Position numbers and translations under genes: made by a program
Shown here: positions 55,561 to 64,000 of the stretch, one piece after another
Layout of the letters: each line of letters opens with the position of its first letter
Position numbering within the stretch: position 1 is the stretch's first letter
NCBI GenBank assembly: GCA_027021385.1
Contig: JALUUL010000086.1
Location: 62,001-126,000 of the forward strand
Source of the DNA: Planctomycetota bacterium
GTDB lineage: Bacteria; Planctomycetota; UBA1135; GCA-002748355
Reading direction: 5' to 3'
DNA: 64,000 bases
The notes under the pieces: model-generated
What the model was told of the DNA's origin: nothing
The model's database searches: none
Seen by the model: only the letters and a program-made list of their open reading frames with translations

Positions 55561-56582
55561 CCGCAGGCCGCCGAGACCTCGGTTCCGGCCGAGCGCCGCA
55601 GGGTCGTGAAGACCCCTCTCCGGCGCAGGATTTCGAGGCACTCGAGGGCCCGCCCCTCGGGCGGGGCCTCGAAGGGAAGGCCCTCCGCCGGATTCTGGGG
55701 GATGAGATTCACGCAGACCTTCTCACCCTCGCAGTGCGCGGCGAGTCTGGCCATCTCGTCGGGTCCGTCGTTCCAGCCCGCGAGAAGGGTCCACTGGCAC
55801 TGGAGCGGCCAGCCGGTCCTCCGGGCGTAGTCGAAGGCCCGGTCCAGGAGTTCGGGGATCGGGATCCTCGGAGCATGCGGCAGGAGAAAGGCCCGTTTCT
55901 CTTCGTAGGTGCTGTGGAGGGAGAGGGCGATCGAGGGCCGTACGGGTTCCCGGAGGCAGCGATCGAAGAGCGCGGGGGACCCGACGGTCGAGACCGTCAA
56001 CTGCTTGTGGGGGAATCCCCCGGGACCTCCGAGGAGGCGAAGGGCCTCGAGAACGGCTCCGAGATTATGAAGGGGTTCCCCCATCCCCATCATGACGACC
56101 CGGCGGACCCGCCTGCGCCGTCTCGCGTGGACGACCTGCGCGCAGATCTCGAGGGCGTCGAGCGAGGCTTCGAACCCGTCTTCCCCGGTCTTGCAGAAGA
56201 GGCATCCGACCGCACATCCCGCCTGGACGGAGACGCAGACGGCCTCTCTCGGAAGGAGAACCGACTCGAGGATCCCGCCTCGTCGCGTCTCGAAGACCAG
56301 GCGGGCCGTCCCGCGGGTTCCGGGGACCTCCCTCCTGAGCCTCAGGATCGAGGCGAGGTCCCGCTCGAGTCCCGGAAGGGCGCGCCGCAGGGCGGCGGGG
56401 AGGGGATAGGCGCGATGGGCGGCGGCCTGCCCGAGTCCCTCACCCCGGAGCCAGGCCCGAAGGCAGAGTTCGAGATGACGGGGCCCGGCCCCGAGTTCGA
56501 GGATCCGGGTGAACGGGGAAGAGGGGGGGCGGTCTCCGGCTCCGAATCGGGGTCGGAGTTCCCGGGTTCCGGGCGTATCCAT
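55533..56582 (-). CDS. rlmN: RlmN-like radical SAM (23S rRNA A2503 methyltransferase family)
   Basis: CAVGCLFC (CX3CX2C), VVMMGMGEPLHN, LSLHST, C-terminal RRSAGTEVSAACGQL. Start placed at MDTPGTREL; the ORF extends upstream to 56744. Confidence 0.85.
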   Translation of the reverse strand: MDTPGTRELRPRFGAGDRPPSSPFTRILELGAGPRHLELCLRAWLRGEGLGQAAAHRAYPLPAALRRALPGLERDLASILRLRREVPGTRGTARLVFETRRGGILESVLLPREAVCVSVQAGCAVGCLFCKTGEDGFEASLDALEICAQVVHARRRRRVRRVVMMGMGEPLHNLGAVLEALRLLGGPGGFPHKQLTVSTVGSPALFDRCLREPVRPSIALSLHSTYEEKRAFLLPHAPRIPIPELLDRAFDYARRTGWPLQCQWTLLAGWNDGPDEMARLAAHCEGEKVCVNLIPQNPAEGLPFEAPPEGRALECLEILRRRGVFTTLRRSAGTEVSAACGQLRARLRP

Positions 56583-56596
56583 CGTGCAGGTCGGGA

Positions 56597-56617
56597 GGAG
56601 GGAGGATCCCTCCCTCC
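56597..56617. promoter_or_regulatory. Perfect 9-bp inverted repeat in the divergent rlmN / metal-efflux intergenic region
   Basis: GGAGGGAGG-ATC-CCTCCCTCC. Confidence 0.4.
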
Positions 56618-56749
56618 GTTGAGACGAAAAACGGGGGGCCGGGGAAAAGTTCGACATCATGCCGATCCGAGAAAGAGCTTGGGAGACCTTCGCGAATCCT
56701 TTGGAATCATTGCGGAGCATGACCCTCCCTCTTACGTTGAGCACGCTTC

Positions 56750-57251
56750 ATGATCCGACTTCTCGGGATTCTCCTGCTCTCCTTGGGCTTGATGACCGCG
56801 GGTCCTCTGTCCGCACAAGGCTGCGTGCACGAGGGCGGGGGGGCCGGGTCCGCCTTCACGGAGGCCGGGAGATCCATTCCTGTGGATCGATGCGCTGCGG
56901 CCGGATCCTGCGGCTCTTGCCCCCGGAGAGCAGCCTTTCTCCATCCATTCGGGAGCGATTGGGAGCCTTCTCCTGCGTCGGCGGGCGGGGGAGTTTCGGA
57001 AGTCCCCGCCCTGGGAGGTGATCCACGTTGTTCCTGCGGGGATTGCCGGTGCCGCAAGGGCGGAAGAGATCCAGTTGTTCCCCGAAAAACCCTTCCTTCG
57101 AGAGGAGGGCCTCGTCTACCCGCCCCCTCTCTCCGGGAGCGCCCGGTTTTCGATCCCGGGCTTCCCCGGATGGATCCGGGTGGAATCCCCCCCCGCGGCT
57201 TTGGCCGGAGCCCCCCCCCTCCCGGTCCGGAAATCCTCGGGGGAAGCCTGA
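56750..57251 (+). pseudogene. Small secreted protein gene at the head of the metal-efflux operon, apparently frameshifted at a G7 run
   Basis: Signal peptide in one frame (MIRLLGILLLSLGLMTAGPLSAQGCVHEGG). After G7 at 56837-56843 the protein-like sequence continues in another frame (PFLWIDALRPDPAALAPGEQPFSIHSGAIGSLLLRRRAGEFRKSPPWEVIHVVPAG...PVRKSSGEA, stop 57251). Confidence 0.5.
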
Positions 57252-57302
57252 TCCGTTATCGCTCCATCCTGCCTCTTCGGCTCTAATTCCCCGCCCATAC
57301 CC

Positions 57303-57322
57303 GGGCCGGCCTTTACCGGCCC
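57303..57322. promoter_or_regulatory. Hairpin between the small secreted gene and the TolC-like gene
   Basis: GGGCCGG-CCTTTA-CCGGCCC. Confidence 0.35.
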
Positions 57323-57399
57323 CCCTCCCGGGGCTCGCGTTTCCGTGCGCGGACTTCGGGTGCCGTTCGGGAAAACAGGGATCGCAGCGATTGGAAGAA

Positions 57400-58857
57400 A
57401 TGATGAAGACCGCATGGCCATTGCATGCGGGAGTGGCCGGAGGCTTTTTTCTCCTTGGTTTGGGCGGTTGTTTCGCCTCCAGGGCGGAGATCTCTTCGGA
57501 CCTTCCCTTCCCCGCCGCCTGGCGGGCTCTCGAGATGAACGTAGAGACTCCCCGGACTCCGGGCGGGGAACCGGTCCGGCCCGCGGAGGCCTGGACCTTG
57601 GATCGTCTCCTCACCCGGCTCGTCCGTGCGAATCGTGATCTCGCCTCGGCCTTCGAGGCCTGGAAGGCCGCGGAATCGGGGACGAAGGCCGCGGGTTGGC
57701 TTCCCGAGCCGCAGGCGATGGTCGGGGCCTTCCTGGAGCCCGTCGAGACGAGGGTGGGTCCCCAGCGCTGGAATCTACGTCTCGCGCAGAAGATCCCGCT
57801 GTCGCGGAGGCTCGACGCGGAAGAACGGGTCGCGGCCGCCCGGGCGGAAGCCGCGGGAGAGACCTTCCGGCAGAAGGCGCTCGACGCCCTGGCCAAGCTC
57901 CGGGACGCCCTGGCGGAACTCGAGTTCGTGCGGCGTTCGATCGAGATCGAACGATCCAATATGGGGCTCCTGCGGGATTGGCTCCGTGTGATCGAGGCGA
58001 GGTACCGGGTCGACCGCAACGCCCACGCCGACCTCGTCAGGGTCCAGGTGGAGATCGGCAAACTGGAGGACAGGATCGAACAGCTCCGTGAGTTCGAGGT
58101 CGTCCGCCTCGCGGCCGTCAATTCGCTTCTCGACCTGCCTTCCGCGACCCCGATCCGACTCGCCTTCGACCCCCTCTCGGATGACGAGGATCTCGAGAAG
58201 CCGAAGGAGCTTCCGGAGCTGGAAAAGGAGGTCGAGGAATCCCATCCGGCCCTCTCCGAGGTCCGCGCCCTCGAGGAAGCTGCGAAGGCCCAGGTGGATT
58301 TGGCTCACAGCACCCGGATTCCCGACCTGGAAGTAGCCCTGCGTTATCTCGTGACCGGGGACGCCCGAACCTCCGGGGTCTCCGGGAGCGGGGACGATCC
58401 GCTCGCCCTCGAACTCGGAATGCGCCTGCCGATCCAGGGAGGACGATACTCGGCGCTCGAACGGCAGGCCGAGCGGATCCGCCGGAGTCTCCATGAGCGC
58501 TTGTTCGAGACCCGCAACCGTCTTCGCCTGGACCTCCGCTCGGCCCACTTCCGCTTCATGGACGGCAGGAGGAGGGAGGGCCTCTACCGGAAGGTTCTCC
58601 TTCCGAAGGCGAAGGAATCGGTCCAGGTCAGCCTGGCCGCCTTTCGCGCCAACAAACAGAGTTTTCTCGAGTTGCTGGATGCCCAACGGATCCAACTCGA
58701 TTTCGAACTCGCCCTCGAACGTGCTCGGGCGGACCGGGCCAAGGGGGCGGCTCTTCTCCATGCCTTGACAGGTGGACGCAGCTTCGCTCCGAAGGTCAAG
58801 AGCCGCGGAGATGCGGGGGGAGGGAGTGACGGAAATTCCAAGGAGTCGGGACGATGA
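57400..58857 (+). CDS. Outer-membrane efflux protein (TolC/CusC family)
   Basis: Lipoprotein-like start (FFLLGLGGCF), LDRLLTRLVRANRDLASAFEAWKAA, MRLPIQGGRYSALERQAERI, FRANKQSFLELLDAQRIQLDFELALERARADRAKGAALLHALTG. Confidence 0.88.
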   Translation: MMKTAWPLHAGVAGGFFLLGLGGCFASRAEISSDLPFPAAWRALEMNVETPRTPGGEPVRPAEAWTLDRLLTRLVRANRDLASAFEAWKAAESGTKAAGWLPEPQAMVGAFLEPVETRVGPQRWNLRLAQKIPLSRRLDAEERVAAARAEAAGETFRQKALDALAKLRDALAELEFVRRSIEIERSNMGLLRDWLRVIEARYRVDRNAHADLVRVQVEIGKLEDRIEQLREFEVVRLAAVNSLLDLPSATPIRLAFDPLSDDEDLEKPKELPELEKEVEESHPALSEVRALEEAAKAQVDLAHSTRIPDLEVALRYLVTGDARTSGVSGSGDDPLALELGMRLPIQGGRYSALERQAERIRRSLHERLFETRNRLRLDLRSAHFRFMDGRRREGLYRKVLLPKAKESVQVSLAAFRANKQSFLELLDAQRIQLDFELALERARADRAKGAALLHALTGGRSFAPKVKSRGDAGGGSDGNSKESGR

Positions 58858-61283
58858 AACTTTCCAAAATCTTTCACGGCGATCGGATGAACCTCGCGGC
58901 CGGCATCTTCCTCGGGGCGATGTTCGGAATCGCGGCAGGGGTCCTGTTCGGTTTCGAGTTCGCTCCCTTAAGGCCGATGGACATGAAGGCCGGAGGGAGC
59001 GGAAAGGCCGAGAGCCGGCCGGCCGAGGAGGCGAAGACCGAGGTCTGGACCTGTTCGATGCATCCGAAGGTCCGCCTCGACCGTCCCGGAAAATGCCCAA
59101 TCTGCGGGATGGAGCTGATTCCGGCGGACTCCGGGGGAAGCGGGGTCCTGTCGCTCAGCGAGTCGGGCATGGCGCTGGCCGAGGTCAAGACCGTCAAGGC
59201 CGAGAAACGGAAGGTCGAGACATCGGTCAACCTCGTGGGAAAAGTCGTCGTCGACGAGACCCGGGTCCACGCCGTCACGGCCTGGGTTCCGGGGAGAATC
59301 GACCGCCTCTACGTGGACTTCACCGGGACGACCGTGAGGAAGGGCGACCATCTCGCCCTGCTCTACAGCCCAGAACTTATCGCCGCCCAGCAGGAATACC
59401 TCTCGGTGTTGGAGTCCCTTGGCGAGGTCAGTGGAGACCAGAGTCCCGTCGTGCGACGGTCCTCGGAAAACTCGGTCCGCGCCGCCCGAGACAAGCTTCT
59501 CCTCCTCGGGATGGACGAGGCCTGGATTCGTTCCCTCGAAAAGAGGGGGGCTCCCGAGGACCATGCGCTGATCCGGTCCGAATACGACGGTCTGGTCCTC
59601 AGGAAACGCGTCGATATCGGGGACTACGTCAAGACCGGGGAGACCCTGTTCGACGTCGCCGATCTCGGGCAGATCTATGTCCACCTCCTCGCGTACGAAC
59701 GGGATCTTGCGATGCTGCGTTACGGCCAGGAAGTCGAGGTCATGGCCGAGGCGCTTCCCGGCAAGATCTTCCTTGGACGGATCAGTCTCTTGAACCCCGT
59801 CCTCGACGAGAAAACGAGGACCCTGGCTCTCCGAGTGGTCCTCCAGAATCCGCGATTGGAGCTGCGGCCGGGGATGTTCGTCCGCGCGCGGGTCCATGTC
59901 GCCCTGGATGCGAAGGGCGAGGTCGTCGGTGAGGACTATTCGAGTTCCTTCATCTGCTCGATGCACCCCGAGATCATCCGGAAGGGGCCCGGCGATTGTC
60001 CGATCTGCGGGATGCAACTGGTCCAGGGGCGGGAACTCGGGCTGACTCCCCCGCTCGAGAACGGGGATCCTCTGACAGTGCCGGCTTCGGCCGTTCTCTA
60101 TACCGGAAAGCGGAGCGTCGTCTGGGTCCGCCTTCCGGGCGAGGAGCCTAAGTTCGTCGCGAAGGAGGTCTTGCTCGGACCGAGAGCGGGAGACAGGGTC
60201 ATCATTCTCGATGGCCTGATGGCCGGCGAACTCGTCGTGACCGAGGGAGCTTTCAAGCTCGATTCCGAAGCCCAGTTGCGGGCGCTGCCCGCGATGATGG
60301 AACCCAAAGAGATGAAGGGCCACAAGGAGGCGCCGAAAGACGAGGCCCCGAAGGTCGTCGGGAGACCGTTGCGTCCGGAGGAGAGGGGCCCCTGCATCAG
60401 GGTCTACCTCGAAGCCCAGGACGCCCTGTTCCGGGATGACAAGGAAGGAGCGAGGAAGGCGCTGGCGCGCCTGGCCGGGATGGCGGAAGGGAGTTCCGCG
60501 GCCCTTGCGCTCCGAAAGGTCGGCGCGGATTCCTCCCTGGAGGACCTGAGGGCCGCGTTCCGGGACCTGGGGAACGCCCTCCTCGAGCAGGAGTCGGAAC
60601 TGGACGGAGTCCTCGAAGGGCTCGTCCGGGCCCATTGCCCGATGGCCTTCGGAGGGAAGGGAGCCGACTGGCTCCAACTCGGGACGAAGGTCAAGAACCC
60701 CTGGTACGGGACGAAGATGCCTTCCTGCGGGAACGTCGTCCGGCGCTATCGCGCTCCGGAAGCGGCTCCCGGGAAGAAGGCGCCCGGGAAGGAGACTCCA
60801 AGGAAGGAGACTCCAAGGAAGGAGGCCCCCCGGAAGGAGGATCCGGGGAAGGAGGATTCCGGGGAAGCCGGCCGGGATGCGCAGGCCCTGAAGCTCTACC
60901 TGCGTACCTGGCGGGCCCTGTCCTCCGATCGGAAGGACGAGGCGGAAACCCTCCTGCGGCTTCTCGCCGACAATCTGAAGGGGAGCCTGGCGGCTGCGAG
61001 CCTCGGCAAGGCTTTCCTCGGCGCTCCGAAGGGCGCGGTGCCGAAGGGGGTTCTTCTCGACGCTTTCCGGAGGCTTGGGCTCCATCTCGCCAGCCGGGGC
61101 GCCGCTCTGGCGGCCGATATCCCGGGGCTCGTCCGTGCGCATTGCCCGATGGCTTTCGACGGGAAGGGGGCGGATTGGTTGCAGATCGGTGAGGGGATCC
61201 GGAATCCGTACTACGGTTCGGACATGCTGGGCTGCGGGAGTGTCGTCGAGCGATACGGAAAGAAGAAGGGGTCCGACCGATGA
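58854..61283 (+). CDS. RND efflux periplasmic adaptor (CusB-like) with two heavy-metal-binding motifs and a duplicated C-terminal DUF3347-like domain
   Basis: CSMHPKVRLDRPGKCPICGMELIPA and CSMHPEIIRKGPGDCPICGMQLVQG; adaptor core GRIDRLYVDFTGTTVRKGDHLALLYSPEL; HCPMAFGGKGADWLQ and HCPMAFDGKGADWLQ. Confidence 0.9.
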   Translation: MKLSKIFHGDRMNLAAGIFLGAMFGIAAGVLFGFEFAPLRPMDMKAGGSGKAESRPAEEAKTEVWTCSMHPKVRLDRPGKCPICGMELIPADSGGSGVLSLSESGMALAEVKTVKAEKRKVETSVNLVGKVVVDETRVHAVTAWVPGRIDRLYVDFTGTTVRKGDHLALLYSPELIAAQQEYLSVLESLGEVSGDQSPVVRRSSENSVRAARDKLLLLGMDEAWIRSLEKRGAPEDHALIRSEYDGLVLRKRVDIGDYVKTGETLFDVADLGQIYVHLLAYERDLAMLRYGQEVEVMAEALPGKIFLGRISLLNPVLDEKTRTLALRVVLQNPRLELRPGMFVRARVHVALDAKGEVVGEDYSSSFICSMHPEIIRKGPGDCPICGMQLVQGRELGLTPPLENGDPLTVPASAVLYTGKRSVVWVRLPGEEPKFVAKEVLLGPRAGDRVIILDGLMAGELVVTEGAFKLDSEAQLRALPAMMEPKEMKGHKEAPKDEAPKVVGRPLRPEERGPCIRVYLEAQDALFRDDKEGARKALARLAGMAEGSSAALALRKVGADSSLEDLRAAFRDLGNALLEQESELDGVLEGLVRAHCPMAFGGKGADWLQLGTKVKNPWYGTKMPSCGNVVRRYRAPEAAPGKKAPGKETPRKETPRKEAPRKEDPGKEDSGEAGRDAQALKLYLRTWRALSSDRKDEAETLLRLLADNLKGSLAAASLGKAFLGAPKGAVPKGVLLDAFRRLGLHLASRGAALAADIPGLVRAHCPMAFDGKGADWLQIGEGIRNPYYGSDMLGCGSVVERYGKKKGSDR
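60771..60860 (+). repeat. In-frame 15-bp tandem repeat (about six imperfect copies) inside the adaptor gene
   Basis: gggaagaaggcgccc / gggaaggagactcca / aggaaggagactcca / aggaaggaggccccc / cggaaggaggatccg / gggaaggaggattcc, encoding [GR]K-rich pentapeptides (GKKAP GKETP RKETP RKEAP RKEDP GKEDS). Confidence 0.85.
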
Positions 61284-64000
61284 CGGGAACGGAACCGGAA
61301 TACGCCCCATACGAGGAGCCGAAGGGCCCCCTCGCCTCGCTGATCAAGTTCTGCCTGCAGAACCGGTTGGCGGTCCTCCTCGTCACCCTGCTCGGGATCG
61401 CGGGGGGGATCTTCTACGCCCCCTTCGACTGGGATCTCGGCATCCCCCGGGACCCGGTTCCGGTCGATGCCCTCCCCGACACCGGGGAGAACCAGCAGAT
61501 CGTGTTTACGAGGTGGGACGGGCGTTCGCCCCAAGACGTCGAGGACCAGATCACCTATCCCTTGACGGTTTCCCTGATGGGGGTTCCCGGGGTCAAGACG
61601 ATCCGTTCGAACTCGATGTTCGGCTTCTCCTCGATCTATGTCATCTTCGAGGAGGAGATCGACTTCTACTGGTCCCGGAGTCGAATCCTCGAGAAGCTCG
61701 CGAGCCTTCCCTCCAGTCTCCTTCCGGAAGGGGTCAGGCCCGAACTCGGGCCCGATGCGACCGCCCTGGGTCAGGTCTACTGGTACACCCTCGAGGCCCA
61801 TGACGAGAAGGGGCGTCCGAGCCCGGCCTTCCGTCTCGATGAACTCCGTTCGATCCAGGACTTCCAGGTCCGTTACGCCCTCCTGGCCGTACCCGGGGTC
61901 TCGGAGGTCGCCTCGGTCGGCGGCTACGTCAAGGAGTACCAGGTCGACGTCGATCCGGACGCGCTCCGGGCGCATCACGTGACCCTGGATCAGGTCTACG
62001 ATGCGGTCAGGCGTTCGAATCTGGACGTCGGCGCCCGGACGATCGAAATGAACCGGGCCGAATACGTGATCCGCGGGCTCGGGTTCATCAAGAACCTGAA
62101 GGATCTCGAGGAGTCCGTCGTGAAGGCGGAAGGAGGGGTCGGGATCCGGTTGCGGGAACTCGGCAACGTCCATTTCGGCCCCGCGCTGCGCCGGGGCATG
62201 CTCGACAAGGACGGAGCCCAGGTCGTCGGCGGGGTCGTCGTCGCGAGGTACGGAGCCAACCCCCTCGCCGTGATCAAGGGGATCAAGGCCAAGCTGAAGG
62301 AGATCGAACCCGGGCTCCCCGAGCGTGTCGACGCCGACGGGAACAGGGTCAAGGTCGCCGTCGTCCCCTTCTACGACCGCACGGGGCTCATCTACGAGAC
62401 CCTCGGGACCCTGAACGAGGCCCTGGCCGAGGAGATCCTGATCACGATCCTCGTGGTTCTCATCATGGTTCTCCACCTCCGCTCGAGCCTCCTGATCTCG
62501 GCCCTGCTGCCGCTCGCGGTCCTTTTCACCTTCATCGCGATGCGATGGGGAGGAGTGGACGCGAACGTCGTCGCCCTCTCCGGGATCGCGATTGCGATCG
62601 GGACGCTCGTCGACATGGGGATCGTCCTGACCGAGAACATCCTGAAACGACTCGAGGAGGCCGACCCCGCTCTTCCCCGCTGGAAGGTCATCTGGTGGGG
62701 GGCCCACGAGGTCGGGAGCGCCGTCCTGACCTCGACGGCCACGACCGTCATCAGCTTCCTCCCCGTGTTCACGATGACCGCGGTCGAGGGGAAGATGTTT
62801 AAACCCCTCGCGTTCACGAAGACCTTCGCCCTCCTCTGCGCGGTCCTCATCGCGGTCGTTGTCCTCCCGGTCCTCGCGATGGCGGTCCTGGGGTTCCGCC
62901 CACGGGTCGTCAAGAAGGGAGGTCTTTCCCGGCTGTTCCGGATCGTCGCGAAGAACGCGAGCCTGCTCTCCGCCCTCGTCGTCGTCTGGTTCCTTGCAGG
63001 CGCCTGGGTCCCGCTGGGGGCCGAGCGCGGGACGATGCCGAACCTCTTCTTCACCGGCGGGCTCGTGCTTTCCCTGCTCTTCGTGTTCCGCATCTTCCAG
63101 TGGGCCTATCCGTTCTTCCTCGCCACCTTCCTTCGGACGGGGGCCCTCTTCCTGCTCGTTCCTCTTTCCCTTGCGGTCATGGGAGCGACGATCTGGCTGG
63201 GGTTCGACAAGACCCTCGGATGGTTGCCGGGCTTGATGCCGACGGAGACCCTGCAGAAAAGGGTCGCATCCCTCGGAAAGTCCTTCCCCGGGCTCGGAAA
63301 GGAGTTCCTGCCCAGATTCGACGAGGGCGCCTTCCTCTTCATGCCGACGACGATGCCGCACGCGGGCACCGAGGAGACCGTGGACGTCCTCGCCAAGCTC
63401 GACCGTCTGATCCGCTCGGTTCCCGAGGTCGAGTGGGCGGTCGGGAAGGCCGGCCGCGTCGAATCGGCCCTCGATCCCGCCCCGATCTCGATGATCGAGA
63501 CCGTCATCCAGTACAAACCCGAGTACCGGCTTGGAAAGTCGGGGCATCGGATCCGTTTTCGATACGACGAGGAGAAGGAGGAGTTCGTCCGGGACGCACA
63601 GGGGAATCTCATCCCCGACAGCGGTGGACGTCCGTTCCGCCAGTGGCGGAAACACATCAAGACGCCCCACGACATCTGGAACGAGATCCAGAAGGTCGCG
63701 AAGCTTCCCGGGACATCCTCCGCGCCTTACCTCCAGCCGATCGAAGCCCGGCTCGTGATGCTCCAGACCGGAATGCGGGCCCCCATGGGTGTCAAGGTGC
63801 AGGGGCCGGATCTCAAGACCGTCGAGAGGGTAGGGATCGAGATCGAACGCCTCCTGAAGGAGGTTCCGGAGATCCAGGCTTCCGCGGTCATCGCGGACCG
63901 GATTCTCGGAAAGCCCTACCTCGAGATCGAGTTGGACCGGGACGCTCTTTCCCGTTACGGGATCCCGATCCGGAAGGCCACCCAGGTCATCGAGGTCGCG
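61280..64000 (+). CDS. CusA-type heavy-metal efflux RND transporter (3' truncated by window edge)
   Basis: LIKFCLQNRLAVLLVTLLG, PVPVDALPDTGENQQIVFTRWDGRSPQDVEDQITYPLTVSLMGVPGVKTIRSNSMFGFSSIYVIFEE, VPFYDRTGLIYETLGTLNEAL. ATGA overlap with the adaptor; not in the ORF track because no stop lies in the window. Confidence 0.93.
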   Translation, partial: MTGTEPEYAPYEEPKGPLASLIKFCLQNRLAVLLVTLLGIAGGIFYAPFDWDLGIPRDPVPVDALPDTGENQQIVFTRWDGRSPQDVEDQITYPLTVSLMGVPGVKTIRSNSMFGFSSIYVIFEEEIDFYWSRSRILEKLASLPSSLLPEGVRPELGPDATALGQVYWYTLEAHDEKGRPSPAFRLDELRSIQDFQVRYALLAVPGVSEVASVGGYVKEYQVDVDPDALRAHHVTLDQVYDAVRRSNLDVGARTIEMNRAEYVIRGLGFIKNLKDLEESVVKAEGGVGIRLRELGNVHFGPALRRGMLDKDGAQVVGGVVVARYGANPLAVIKGIKAKLKEIEPGLPERVDADGNRVKVAVVPFYDRTGLIYETLGTLNEALAEEILITILVVLIMVLHLRSSLLISALLPLAVLFTFIAMRWGGVDANVVALSGIAIAIGTLVDMGIVLTENILKRLEEADPALPRWKVIWWGAHEVGSAVLTSTATTVISFLPVFTMTAVEGKMFKPLAFTKTFALLCAVLIAVVVLPVLAMAVLGFRPRVVKKGGLSRLFRIVAKNASLLSALVVVWFLAGAWVPLGAERGTMPNLFFTGGLVLSLLFVFRIFQWAYPFFLATFLRTGALFLLVPLSLAVMGATIWLGFDKTLGWLPGLMPTETLQKRVASLGKSFPGLGKEFLPRFDEGAFLFMPTTMPHAGTEETVDVLAKLDRLIRSVPEVEWAVGKAGRVESALDPAPISMIETVIQYKPEYRLGKSGHRIRFRYDEEKEEFVRDAQGNLIPDSGGRPFRQWRKHIKTPHDIWNEIQKVAKLPGTSSAPYLQPIEARLVMLQTGMRAPMGVKVQGPDLKTVERVGIEIERLLKEVPEIQASAVIADRILGKPYLEIELDRDALSRYGIPIRKATQVIEVA

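Noticed and set aside
56856-57286. Cys-rich C-terminal half of the 178-aa ORF (CSCGDCRCRKGG) as a metallothionein-like domain
   Set aside because: Better explained as out-of-frame reading after the G7 run; the alternative frame looks more protein-like. Kept as a frameshift hypothesis instead.
60771-60860. Considered as a CRISPR-like array
   Set aside because: Contiguous 15-bp units without spacers, in frame inside a CDS.
61211-63670. 819-aa minus-strand ORF
   Set aside because: Antisense of the unlisted cusA-like gene; low-complexity Asp/Arg/Glu-rich translation with no family motifs.
1-64000. Mobile elements, prophage, toxin-antitoxin or restriction systems
   Set aside because: No transposase, integrase, phage structural, TA or R-M motifs recognised in any frame.

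Overview
High-GC bacterial chromosome segment with dense coding and many ATGA-type gene overlaps. The style (Hanks kinases beside an ECF sigma factor, a PspA-like membrane coiled coil) suggests Planctomycetota or a relative; this is inference only. I saw no rRNA, tRNA, CRISPR array or transposase. Housekeeping content: folate (pabB/pabC), isoprenoids (ispA, dxs, ispG), nadK, LMW-PTP, Ski2-like helicase, FtsQ/POTRA-like protein, rplM-rpsI, yebC, DAHP synthase, tpiA, secG, yicC-gmk-coaC-like, nnrE, trxB/glutaredoxin, queD-like, topA, leucine-type dehydrogenase, CopA-type ATPase, type II (archaeal/eukaryotic-type) methionine aminopeptidase, DinG-like helicase, thioesterase, hflX, tag and rlmN-like. 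There are also two small glycosyltransferase/flippase groups. The right end carries a Cus-type heavy-metal RND efflux operon; its cusA-like gene runs off the window and is absent from the ORF track because no stop is present. The strongest candidate for an undescribed system is a co-directional signalling block at about 13.9-23.1 kb. It holds a degenerate REC/GGDEF-like protein, a helical-repeat protein with two FHA-like C-terminal modules, a small membrane protein, two tandem paralogous membrane Ser/Thr kinases sharing non-canonical HFD and DYG motifs, an ECF sigma factor, a soluble zinc-finger partner and a membrane-anchored coiled-coil protein. All calls were made by reading the sequence, without database searches.
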